NCBI GenBank assembly: GCA_013368315.1
Contig: JAACJM010000004.1
Coordinates: forward strand, 434,001 to 498,000
Direction of reading: 5' to 3'
From: Tetrapyrgos nigripes
Lineage: Eukaryota; Basidiomycota; Agaricomycetes; Agaricales; Campanellaceae
DNA length: 64,000 bases
The notes beneath the pieces are model-generated. The model ran no database searches. It saw only the letters and a list, made by a program, of their open reading frames with translations, and was not told the origin of the DNA. Shown in pieces: positions 47,693 through 58,671 of the stretch; position 1 is the first letter of the stretch, and each line of letters begins with the position of its first letter. The position numbers and the translations under genes are program-made.

Positions 47693-49074
47693 CTACAGCT
47701 CCTGAATCTGAATTTCTGCCTGACTCTTCTCCACTTGAGATGAGGCTGCAGCTTGGGCTGAGGCAAACCTGATAGATTGAGAAAGAGATATCTCATTGGC
47801 AAATTTGTTCCCTTCTTTAGCCTTTTCAACAGTTACAGCTAGAATGATCAAGATAGGATATAGAGCCTTATTTGAAGACCGCCATCAGTGAAGTATACAC
47901 ACAAGAGTCAAGTCTTAAAAACACTTACTGCTAAAGCAGGCATAGCACTGGTAAAAGTCTGGAATGTCACTGTTTGAGTATTATTCAACAGTGAGATCAT
48001 CATGTATGAGACCTGTGATGATTATGATATAATGTTTCAGCCTTTGCAAATTTAAAGATGCAGCCAGACCACTTAGCACCAACCCAAAGCACACAATAAA
48101 TAATTCCAGATTCTACCAGCAGCAATAAAACTTTTTGAACTTGGGAAACTGTGTTTCCACACTGGCTGAGATTTTTTCTGATATCTTGATGGTGTACCCT
48201 TGACATATTTAAAATTTGAACTTTAGTCAGTTGGAAAAACAGTTACCTGAATAGTAGAAACCCTACCAAGCTTTGTATCCTATAAGACTTGTAGCAATGA
48301 TGTTTGTGGCCAGCAAAGGTGCTACCATTGCTAATATATTCCTTCTGTCAACCTCAATAGATCCCTGCAGGAATGCTGCAATATCAAAATCCTGCATCTG
48401 TACCTGCACCAACTGGTATAATTGGTCAAAGTGAGATGATAGACTCCAACATTGAAAAATAAGTTATTGGCTCACCAAAAGATGCAATGATAGCCATGGT
48501 GAGAATGGCCTTGACAAGTCGATTACCAGGAAATAGGATCCATGCTCTCCAAATTACAATTCCATCTCCAATGACATACTGGATTGCAGGAAATGTAAGG
48601 GTATAAGTATATTAATCAATAAATGTTGAGAAGACTACTGACATTTAATCTGTCAAGTATTAGTGATGCAATCTCCAAGTCCACTGTCTGTTGTTCAATC
48701 TCTGCAATGTTAGGGACATTGTAACCACTTGTGGTCATGTCAAGCAGGATAAATTGTGTATTAAGGACCGCAGATCCAATCGTGACAATGAACATCAAGG
48801 CAACGAGCGCAAAAAGGATGAGCTGTGGTTTTGAAAGGCGCTTTTGTTCTGATAGGCTGGTAATATATACATTCATCACTGGTGTGCCACAATACATATA
48901 TGAGTTTATAAACACTTACAAAATAGCACAAAGAATTGTGAGCACAAGTGTGACATTAATACCACAAAGCACCCATGATACAGATATTTGTAACATCCAT
49001 TCTTTGAGAATTTCGAGATCAGAGCTGCTAAGGGGAAGAGACTGTTGTTGTCCTTGAAGTGTGGTGGAGGACAT
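47693..49074 (-). pseudogene. Multi-pass membrane protein, fungal WRAW type, probably decayed
   Basis: The gene starts at 49074 with MSSTTLQGQQQSLPLSSSDL and a first membrane helix (WVLCGINVTLVLTILCAIL). Further blocks are KPQLILFALVALMFIVTIGS, then YVIGDGIVIWRAWILFPGNR followed by KAILTMAIIAS, and a C-terminus ISLSQSIRFASAQAAASSQV ending in the TAG at 47693-47695. The D..I.WRAW motif in a multi-helix protein is typical of a large mushroom family of unknown function. The first splice (GTAAGT near 48930 to CACACCAG near 48892) does not bring the next exon into frame, so I suspect decay. The region is CpG-poor like the neighbouring pseudogenes. Confidence 0.5.
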
Positions 49075-50270
49075 CGAGCAGGATTAAAGGAAGAGGGAAG
49101 GGTAATCTCGCAGACCTATATCCTTGTATGCAGCTTCCGTAACTTCAACAGGCTAACTCCATTTGATCTAATCAGACTTCTTAGATGATGGAGATCATAT
49201 ATCACCGCGCATTCCTGGACCGGTGGTCCATCTTTATATACATCTCTCGCGAATTTCGGAGCACAAGAACTTGGGCATATCAAACTCAAAAGCAGTTCCT
49301 TGCTTGTCGGGAGAGAGAGGTTTTGAAAATGTATATTTTTTTGGTCCCCATGGCTCTCTCGTGAGGAAAAGAGAGAGGACAAGATGAAGCCGGCACAGGC
49401 AAATGTATGGACAAATATAACCACGCGAGAGTCGGAGACAGAGAGAAAAAACAAAACAGAAATGGGAAAGTGAAAGGGAAGGTGTGAAAGCGAGAGAAAC
49501 TAAACCTTAAATCTCTCGCTGTACGATCATCACTTGATCATCAGGTCAAATCTCATCAAGAGTATTTGATAGATACCCGCATACTCAATCAGAGGAAGCC
49601 TCATTGTTATCGGAGTATATACTAGTATAGTGTTAGTGTAAGTAGTACGTACCTGAGCCCCAACATAGTGTAAGTTCATGCAAAAGAGTGTAAGTGCTAA
49701 TTCGGACCATAATCCTGTTTAGGCCTCGACCCCCGCTCCCGCCGCTTATACTATAAGCCTACCGCCCTCACCGCCATCCGCCGTTAACATATATCACCCA
49801 TCCAGGTGCGTGTTACAAGACCCGTTGGTTGCTACTAATTTAAAGTGATTTGAACTTTTGTGATAGTCATTTCTATCTGATGACTTTTTTTGCTTTTAAA
49901 AGGCTGAGAGATGCGGCTGCAGAGCCAATGATCTCAGAAGACAATCCATATTATCTTTCTGAAGCCACTATACGAACTGTCCAAGGTATGGAACTTTTTA
50001 GATAGCTTCTCAACGTAGATATCACTCATGCCTTCATGATTTGCTCAGAACAATAGTAGAACCAAACTACATAGAACTTTACACACTTTCACGAGTATGT
50101 ACGTAGTAGTCACAAAAATCATTGCCATACCTTCATATTTCATCAGAATTGGTTGATTTCTTGTATATACCTACTTTAATATGTTATCAAGCTATAAATA
50201 CTCCCGGAGAGCTTAGTGGTAGATCTGTTCGTTGCTAGAGCTCACTGAAAGTGGCCTATGAGTGGGAAGA

Positions 50271-50302
50271 GGCGCGCACTTCCACATTTGGAAGTGCGCG
50301 CC
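50271..50302. repeat. Perfect 13-bp hairpin, CpG-rich
   Basis: GGCGCGCACTTCC (50271-50283) and GGAAGTGCGCGCC (50290-50302) are perfect inverted repeats around a 6-base loop ACATTT. No T-run follows, and it is not at a gene end. The role is unknown. Confidence 0.85.
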
Positions 50303-50447
50303 GCTGTTCCAATCAAAGATTGATGGTATCATTGGCATGTTCACTGTATCCCGGACAGCTTACACTATTCTCAGATTTGGGATGACAGGCCTTTCACTAT
50401 TTACAGCGCATAGCCGAGGTAAGTAGCTTACACTAACACTATTCTGG

Positions 50448-50600
50448 TCATTCCTCTCTGGGTATCCCTGCTTGCTTGCTTTATATATATGATGCACGAC
50501 GCCTTATCTCCTTGAGATGTATGCGCTTAGTATTTTTACTGTCCTTACTTGAATAATCTATATATATTCGTTGACTTTGACTACTCGAATGTCCCTATCG
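50448..50600. repeat. Copy of SSP-D downstream flank
   Basis: CTTGCTTTATATATATGAT and the following ACGACGCCTTATCT, then TCTATATATATTCGTTGACT, match 54968-55060 behind SSP copy D. The SSP gene itself is missing here. It is likely a trace of a lost family member. Confidence 0.6.
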
Positions 50601-50837
50601 GATACGGTCCTGTTTCGCTTTCCCAGACTCCCAATGGTCTTTCCGGCGTAAGAATTTACAAATGACAGTTGGCAGCAAGCTCAAGTAGACAAGCTCGGGA
50701 ACTGTCAAATTCGAAGTCAGATTGGTATTTTGGGTGGAGACACAGTCAATAACTAACAAAGCTCACTTAGAAAGAGATGCATTTCTGGGCAGCTTTTGAA
50801 GTGTTGCAAGTACACATAATTCGTACCAGCACATCCT

Positions 50838-52488
50838 TCAGGTCATATCTTCCCAATCCCACAATTCCAGCCGTCCTCGTGTTTGGACCTCCTGCATGCC
50901 ATTCGAGATGCGGTATGAGGGTCTGAATTGTATTTTTTGGCCAAACTGTGCAAGTCGAGAGGCGAGATGAGGCCTTGGATCATCAAGAACCACTCCAAGT
51001 GGAGTGACTGGACACAACGGTGGAGGAGAACAACGTGCAGAGAGAAAATCCACCAAAGCCTTCTCGGAAAAAGCATAAGCGTCTCGAAAACATATCCGGG
51101 TCAGACTGGGACAAATGACGTCTGAGGAGGTAGGGGATATGACGCTGAGGGTGTTCAACAAGTCGTCATTTATGAAGTCGCCATTCAGGAGTGTCAGTTC
51201 CTCCAAGTCAATCATGACTCGCAGCAGTGCAAGCATACTGTGCGCGTGTCCTTCTGGAAGCCCTGGACCGCTGTAGGAGGAATCGATACTGAATTTCAGC
51301 AAAGGGCATGAGGATCTGAGGAATAGGTCTCCGATAGATGGATAGACTGCTGGCCAAGAGTCGTGTACCCAGCGACCTTCAACTATTGAGAATTCCTGAA
51401 GAACGGCTACCGTGAGCAGATCGAAAAATCTGTTTGTAGTAGCCGACCCTGTACCATGACTGTTGATAGTCAATCTCCGTAATTTGGTAAGAGATAGCGG
51501 TCTCAACGGTGTGTCTCCCTCGAAGTCGCCTTCAAGAGGTATTGAACACTCCATCAAGTTTGGAGACATCGAGAGTATAACTATAATGTCACTGAGCTTG
51601 ACACCCTGAATGTAAGGATAAATACACAGATGCGTAAGCTTGCTCCAGTCTGTGCATTGGAAAATCGGAAAAGCTATTCCGATCCAAAGTCGGCGGAGAT
51701 GAGGAGCATGAAGAAGTGGTAATAGTGCACCTGATAGGTCTGGCTCGTTGTGGAGAAGCATGCGAGAACGAGATAATATGACTGTCTCCAGAGATCCTAG
51801 ACCTTCTCTTTCCAAGTGCTGAAGGGGAAGCATAGTGACGAGCGGGGTGTTGAGATTGAGGTATTTCGAACGGTGAAGGAATGGTATGAGCATGTCAAGA
51901 GTACGTGACGCTTCTTTCAGGTCGTCTTGGTACTCCCCATCAGCATCCGAGCACAAGGATATGCTCAGAGGAAGAGTGCCAGATCGAGATAAAAAAACAT
52001 TGAACACCCTCTCGGATGGCAGCGCACTTGGCACCATGAGGCTCAAGAGCATGTACTGCTTGAGGCGTAAAAACGTGAATAGCTGCCCAAAGCTCTGGAG
52101 TAGTAATCGCTACCGATCGCCAGCGGCTACATATCCGAGTGAGCAGGAATGGCGACTCCTGCGTAGAGATGGTAGGAAATGGTTCGAGGCAGTCTTGGAA
52201 GATATGCTGAAGAATCTCAACAGGTAGATTTCGGAGAGGTGAGATAATGGACTTCAGAGAAGAGACTTTGGACTGTAACACGTCTCTTTTCTGGGTTATG
52301 GACCGAACCATGGATTCGAGACGCTGGATCTGAGCATTCATCCGCTCCAGGTGCTGCGAGTGTTCTGAGCAAATTTTTTGAATTGCATGTGTATCCTGGT
52401 CCTCTGGGACTTTGTTTGTACCGAGAAGAGTCGAGTCAAAAAGATACATGGAGTAGATCAGCTGTCTGAGCAATATTAGTTGGCGCAC
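50838..52488 (-). pseudogene. F-box/LRR protein gene with one frameshift
   Basis: A typical mushroom F-box protein. The N-terminal part has a coiled coil (SQHLERMNAQIQRLESMVRS) and the F-box (LRNLPVEILQHIFQDCLEPF), then CSRWRSVAITTPELWAAIHV. The leucine-rich part follows in a different frame from about 52052 (VPSALPSERVFNVFLSRSGT, LPLSISLC) to the stop at 50838 (RLELWDWEDMT). The two frames overlap at 51940-52052. No intron of fitting length can join them without removing the conserved TPELWA region. So there is a one-base frameshift near 52045. Everything else is open for over 560 codons, so the lesion is recent or a sequence error. Confidence 0.75.
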
Positions 52489-52829
52489 GTCAACACAACC
52501 CGCCAGTGATAGGACGAACCAGTTACAAGCAACACCAAGATTATTCTCTTCGTCTGTTCCACTGAATAGCGGATTCCAGGTGCCAAAGATTAGAGTTGAT
52601 GGTGGTACGAGGTCAAGTACGCGTTATCTCAGGCTCAACTCGGGCTTCTATGTAGCACTACAATAACGCTGACTACATATCGATGTTCCAAATGCTACGT
52701 ACATACATAGAATAGATTTCGGGTAATAACATTCCCTTCAAAGTGCCTACAACTATGACTTGTGCTAAAACTTGCGATTCATAGACCAAGCGTCGGCCCT
52801 GTCCTTAGTTGAATGAATATTTACTATAT

Positions 52830-53150
52830 CTTCGACATTGAAAGTCTCGAAGCTTGACAGCTCGGACGACGCAGGGACATCGTCAGAACTCAAGGCTCAC
52901 ATTGCTTTCTCTTCTTTTCAGAGCTTGAGCCGATGTCTGGGAATTTTGACGTCACCGGTTCCTCTTCTCTCTCAACTGTCCATGTCAATTGGCACCCGCA
53001 ATCACCAAGCTAGCCCTGTGCCAGATCTGGTTCCAACGTCTACTTGACTTTAAGCCCAATATCATAGGTACGGGAAAGTTGAAACGAACAGTTGGGTTTC
53101 TGGAGGCTGGATTGGATGACTGAATGGTGAGTACTCGTCACTCCTTGTTG
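52830..53150. repeat. SSP 3'-flank repeat upstream of copy D
   Basis: It matches 19850-20300: TCTTCGACATTGAAAGTCTC, GACGACGCAGGGACATCGTC, TGTCCATGTCAATTGGCAC and TGAAACGAACAGTTGGGTTT. Here the flank lies before copy D rather than behind an SSP gene, so another SSP copy once stood upstream or the segments were shuffled. Confidence 0.6.
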
Positions 53151-53717
53151 AAGGTTGATATGACTGACCACCATCACCAGTTTCTCAGCGTCCCTTGGTC
53201 ATGGACGCACATTTTGCATTGACACCTAACGCAAACTCACTGAGGTTCATCCGAGCAAATTGAATAAACCGCGGACAGAGAAGTCCCTCGGACCTCGGGA
53301 GCATACCTACTCATCCCAGCCTCGCAAGCGTTGGTCTCGAACGTTGGCCTTGAATTGTTTCAACTTTCCAGTATACTCGTAGTGCCACGATAACAACTCA
53401 AGCTTGGATTTGATTACTGCTTTCGTGACAAACATCGCGTTTTGAAGGTGAGTTTCGCGGTTTTGTGTCTTTTACGCTTTCCAAAAAATTGACCGTTGTA
53501 CTCTACGGTCTCAAAGCCGACATCCTAGGATACTAACCGTGACATCATCTTTACCATAAGCTGTCAATTGTTGTGCCTCAATGTCTTGCAAGATTCAGTT
53601 TGGAGGGCCACCATGGCGAACACTGGTCGAGACTCGGGAGGACTGGCGGTCTTTCTTGACCGTGAGGCTGGAGTGATGTACGCAGAGCACGCAGGGCGAA
53701 AGCAGCAAGCTGCGAGG

Positions 53718-53725
53718 TATAAATA
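53718..53725 (+). promoter_or_regulatory. TATA box of SSP copy D
   Basis: TATAAATACGAGA, 101 bp before the ATG at 53819, identical to copies A and B. Confidence 0.7.
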
Positions 53726-53818
53726 CGAGATTTTACAGCCTCAATCTCCATCCCCAGGGACTTGAAGTCAAAGCACAGTCACTTCTAGATCTTTCTTCAA
53801 GCTCAAGTTCCAGTCGCC

Positions 53819-54715
53819 ATGAAGTTCGCTACAGCTCTCATTGCTCTCACCTTGGTTGTCTTTACGTCTGCTGCTCCTGCTCCCGTTCCTGCAGGTGCTC
53901 CCGGCAATGCTCAAGCCTTCTGCCAAGCGACACACGACGCTCGGGGAAACTACGCGGGAGGTTTTAACAAGGGTTTGTACCTTCTACTCTTCCTTCCTTC
54001 TTCGTTCATACTCTCTTACACATTGTCATAAATTTCTATTTCAGGCTGCGTCGACCTCATCGACAACTGTTTGGACACCCTCAACACCACACGTTCTACA
54101 AACATTTGGGATGTGAAACACTGTGTCAGCGCAGCTATGTACGTTGCTTTATCGACCTCCCCTCTTTCGCATCTAATCTTCCGATTACTCACTTCGCCTT
54201 CTCCTTAGGTGCGGCGGGACGAGTAAACTCCTCGTCCTTGCTAACTGCCAGAATCCCGCCATCGATGTCCGCGGTACCAGTGCCCCGAGTTTGAACTTTG
54301 CTGACGTGAGTATATCCTCCGTCCTGATGTATGTAGTCGTTGAGCTAAAATTGTTTGCTTTCTAGGTCTACGCACCCATCGTTGGAGACTGCGCTTGGAT
54401 TCCTCCTTCTCAAGGAGGTTCTTGCCCCATGACTCGGTATGTATCAGTGTATCAGTGCAAATTCCCTCCCGGATCCTGACTCTGACTCTAATTCCTCTTC
54501 AATTTCTAACTCGCTTCTTGAATCTTTCCAGCCAAAACTTCATCGACTTTGTCTACGGCTCTTTCTCCGATATCAATATCAAGACCAGCCACTACCCCGA
54601 CGTCAGCCTCGTCATCAACAACTGGTGGGCTTCTCTTATCGACTGGACCGCTACTGGCCAGACTGTTCCTTATCTCAACTTAAACGATTGGTTGCACTTC
54701 CCTAACTCTCAGTAG
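53819..54715 (+). CDS. Small secreted Cys-rich protein, SSP copy D
   Basis: A 199-residue secreted protein. There are five exons: 53819-53972, 54045-54138, 54209-54305, 54366-54436 and 54532-54715. The signal peptide is MKFATALIALTLVVFTSAAP, followed by PAPVPAGAPG. The eight cysteines of copy A are all kept (FCQA, GCVDL, DNCL, KHCV, MCGG, NCQN, GDCAW, GSCP). Copy D lacks the first intron of copies A and B: NYAGG and FNKG are in one exon. NTT gives one glycosylation site. All splice sites are canonical and the frame is intact. Function unknown; I infer only that it is secreted and disulfide-rich. Confidence 0.82.
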
Positions 54716-57391
54716 AGAATCTGAGGGATAGTCGTGAGAGTCGGAGAGTACAAGTTCATTTTGAGGCGTTGGTTCAGCATCCTGAAGGATCTTGAGGGAT
54801 TGGTTACTATACCCTCTACGCTGTCAGCCTCCCTGCCGTGGACTGATACTTTCCACAAAGTTCAGGCTTTTACTCTTCTTTTTTCTGTTTTACGGTTCTC
54901 TGGTGGTATTATGGTTTTCGTTACGATTCGTTATAGGTTCACCCATGGGTATGCCTGCTTGTTTGCTTGCTTTATATATATGATACACGACGCCTTATCT
55001 ACTTGAGATATAAACGCCTAGTATTATCTATATATTCGTTGACTTGAGTCCCTATCGATATGTCCTATCGTAAGTATCTTGGTAAGTAGTGTACTCCTAC
55101 TAACTAGGCGCTCAGGGACTGGGAAGCAAGGACATCCGATTTATACGCCTACACTGGAAGAACAAGAGACACCTACTGTATCCGGTATCTGTCCTTGTGG
55201 TCCTTGTGTCAGCGCTTTTTATAGCACCGGTTCTTCCTGCCGGTACGTACTTGCGCGTTTAATACGCTCAAAACATATCCTCATGTTCGAATGTCGTCTT
55301 CGAATTCGAGAAAAGTGAGAAAGTCGAAGCCGATTGGTTGGAAGCCAAGAAATAAGACTACCTCTTCGAATCCTCGTGTATGTGGCACAGCATACATATA
55401 TATATATCCACATAGAAGATACCAAGAAGATACCACATAGAATAGAAGACGCAGAAGACACATTGAAGATACGAAAGACGCATCAAGTTGCAATTGCTTT
55501 ATGTGATCCATCCTACCAAATTTATACCCACTCATAGCATTTACATTGGGATCTGCATCTACTGTGCATCCAAGTAACTCGAAGATACAAAAGATGCATC
55601 AAGTTGCTCTGCTCTAATGTGATCCATCCTACCAAATTTATACCCATTCATAGCATTTACATCTGCATCTACATCCACATCCACATCCAAGTAACAAATA
55701 TGATTAACATTCAACTTCGAGATGGATGCATCTTTCCATCTATCTTCATCCACAGGCCACGACCAGTGCGAAGCTAATGTTACTCTGTATGATCAAAGGC
55801 ACAAATGAATCAGCATCAAGACCCAAGACAAATAATTGACGCCCAACAACAGATACGAAACGCACCACCGCGACCTTGTAACGCAATATGGGAATATAGC
55901 TGTATCACTAGCAGCGCATAGCAGCAGTGCATGTAACGACCATCATGAATCACATCAACATCCTCCTATACAATCATGATGCACGTCACTGAATACAGCA
56001 TCAAGCTCCAATAGGGCGCCTGAGCCCAAGTACTGACCAAGGCTTGGCCAAAGCATGCAGAGTCGAACGAGCCTCAAACAAAGGATTTGGAATGGAACAA
56101 AATATAATTATATGCGCTGAGGAATGGTACGAACGATACATCGGTATCAACTGACGACGAATGAAAGCAACACGGTAAACATGGCAACGAAGAAGAGAAT
56201 TGGACGAAAACGGGAGAATACTATGTGGAAGTGCCCCAAAAAACGGACACGACCATGACACGACATACACACGAACGGACACATCTGACCTTAACTTCAC
56301 AAGGTCCAATAAAAGAACAGAGAAAAAGGTTGTGAAAGGGCGCCTACGGACGAATACAAAAGAACCCCGCTTTTCAAGAATGAATTGGAGGGATGCCGGA
56401 GAACGCGTGGAACCGCGGAAAGGCGCCAAGCGGATGTTGATGACGGAATGACAGGATCGTTGACTGATTGTTGATTCACGGTTGATATCAGTTGATATCA
56501 GATGTCAAGAGAGATGATATGGGGAGATAACGAGCGGGAAGAGCTGGGAAGAGGCGGGAAGCTGCGGGGGGGAAAGAGCGGAAGCTGATAAAAAATGGGG
56601 CCCCATTGTCAGCACCAGGGTGGAAGAGAGGTCAAGCATTAGCTGGCATTAGGGAAAGAGACGGCTGCGGGCGTTATGTGCGTTTACATTGACTGAAACT
56701 CGGTTCGCGTAACAATAAACTTTGGAGCCTTGATGCACCGGTGACTTCGGTCTTCGCTTGCTTTGCAGGGTCAGAGGCCGACCCTTTCCGGTGGACACAA
56801 AGACGACAAAGGACAGAGGATGATCAAGGAGTATGGGCCAAGGAAGTGATCGTCTGCAGAAAAAGAACAAAGAAGAAGGGTTGGTGGAAGCGGGAAGAAA
56901 GAGAAAGAAGGGGATTGCCGCAGTAGGAAACAAAGGAGTACCGTGGGAAAAGACGGACGGAACATGTGTTTGTGATGTGGAGCCGAGAATGACTCCACGT
57001 CCCTCGATCATTTGATAACAATCGAGTCATCGCAACAACGAGCAGCCCGAGATGTATTGGCGGTCGGTGAGAAAACACAGAACAGACAAAGGCCAAGTGC
57101 AGCAGAGCGAGGGAGGAGGAAGGAATGCAAGCAGTAAGGGTGATAACAGGGGAAGTCTCGAATTGGGCAGTTGCTAGGCAGGTGCTCAGCGGTCAATCGG
57201 GCAATCCAAGGGGGTCAAAGGGTTCAAGAGTGAGCAGGACGGGTCCATGGGCCCAGAAGATGAGCTAGACGTTGCAGACGATGAGGGGAACGCACGCAAC
57301 AGGACGTTGACGACGGGGATGAGGGTCATGAAAGAAGAAGCGTTACGTGATGGTATCATGCAATTTGTCGGCGGAGTTTGAAATGAGAAGG
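54716..57391. other. Intergenic, 2.7 kb
   Basis: This holds the 3' flank of SSP copy D, a 116-bp tandem repeat at 55465 and then sequence of balanced composition up to the TBP promoter. Frames at 56001-56429 (-), 56200-56451 (+) and 56649-57011 (-) have no motif, intron or homology that I recognise. I call no gene. Confidence 0.45.
55465..55696. repeat. 116-bp tandem duplication
   Basis: Two diverged copies start at 55465 (GAAGATACGAAAGACGCATC) and 55581 (GAAGATACAAAAGATGCATC). Both continue AAGTTGC, then GTGATCCATCCTACCAAATT and TATACCCA. Most differences are transitions. It is followed by a short run of ATCTGCATCTACATCCACAT type repeats. Confidence 0.8.
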
Positions 57392-57399
57392 TATATAAG
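57392..57399 (+). promoter_or_regulatory. TATA box of the TBP gene
   Basis: TATATAAG lies 63 bp before the ATG at 57455, preceded by GAGAAGG. Distance and sequence suit a core promoter; the TBP gene would then be driven by its own product. Confidence 0.55.
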
Positions 57400-57454
57400 G
57401 AGGGGTCTGAAAGTGCGATTTCGCCCCTTCTCACGCCCGTCTAAATTTTTGAAA

Positions 57455-58671
57455 ATGTCTGGATTCACGTTGCCCGCTCGTCCGATTACTTTTGGTCGTT
57501 CCAACGTCCCCGTCCAGCAACAACAGCTGTACCAAACAGCAGCAGTTCCAGCAGCAGCAGGCTCAGCTCCAGCAGCAGCAGCAGCAACAACAACAACAAC
57601 AGTCGCGTGGACTTGCTCTTCCAGCGAGTAACCCCTACCTTCCCAAACCATCTACTGGCCTTTCTCTTCCCGGGCCTTCTCCTCTATCCAACTCCTATCA
57701 ACCGCCTACAGCGCAGCAGGCCTTTCCCCAGACCACTCACACCCAATCCCAATCACAAACACCACCCTCGTCGGCACCCTCACCTTCGAATGCCGTCGCT
57801 GGTCCTTCCACTCCTCCTGCATCCGCTGCCACTCCTGCTCCTCTTACCCTCGAGCAGCAGCATATAACCGCTGTCGAGGGCATCGTGCCTACCCTTCAAA
57901 ACATCGTCGCCACCGTCAACCTTGACTGTCGGTTAGACCTCAAAACCATCGCGCTGCATGCACGGAACGCCGAATACAATCCAAAGGTTGGTATTATTCT
58001 TTGATCATACTCATCCTTGTGCATGTCGAACTGTTTCGACTTGCCTTATTATAGCGTTTCGCGGCCGTCATCATGCGTATCCGTGACCCCAAGACGACCG
58101 CCCTCATCTTCGCTTCTGGCAAGATGGTCGTGACTGGTGCCAAGTCCGAAGATGATTCACGGCTAGCGTCACGCAAGTACGCCCGGATTGTCCAGAAGCT
58201 CGGGTTCGACGCCAAGTTCTCCGAGTTCAAAATCCAGAATATCGTTGGCAGTTGTGACGTTAAGTTCCCTATTCGTTTGGAGGGTCTGGCATACAGCCAC
58301 GGACAGTTCAGCAGCTACGAGCCAGAGGTATGTCGTTGTCACTGTTGTCATCTTCATCTTCTAATCTCTCACCCGTAGTTGTTCCCTGGTCTGATCTATC
58401 GCATGATTAAGCCCAAGGTGGTGCTGCTCATCTTCGTGTCAGGCAAGATCGTGTTGACGGGTGCAAAGGTGAATTTCTTTTTCCTTTTTTCCTCGTTGGG
58501 TGCGCACCATCTGCCGTGATCAATTGACATGGCGAGTTGCTTGCGCGGGGGATGGGTGTACTTGTGGACCATCCGCTAACGCTTTCATTCTCTGTCCATT
58601 AGGTCAGGGAAGAGATCTACACCGCGTTCAACACAATATACACTGTGTTGTGCGAGTTCCGAAAACCATAG
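57455..58671 (+). CDS. TBP: TATA-binding protein (TBP)
   Basis: The general transcription factor that binds the TATA box and nucleates TFIID. The conserved saddle is complete: [20 protein letters not shown] and [16 protein letters not shown] (exon to 57986), [20 protein letters not shown] through YEPE (58055-58327), [20 protein letters not shown] (58379-58468) and [20 protein letters not shown] with the TAG at 58669-58671. The N-terminus is glutamine-rich (polyQ near 57535-57605) and then Pro/Ser/Thr-rich. The only good ATG (57455, [17 protein letters not shown]) is in another frame than the polyQ part. The frame holding the polyQ and the core is open from 57453 but has no ATG. A short intron ending at a CAG of the repeat, or a slip in the repeat, must join them, so exon 1 is uncertain. 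Confidence 0.9.

Larger units (their letters stand above)
49075..50837. other. Intergenic with repeat traces
   Basis: No gene is supported. It holds the promoter side of the membrane-protein gene, a perfect hairpin at 50271-50302 and a partial copy of the SSP copy D downstream flank at about 50448-50600. Confidence 0.5.

Noticed and set aside
56001..56429. 142-residue open frame (-)
   Set aside because: No recognisable motif, splice sites or promoter; overlapping frames of similar length exist on the other strand.
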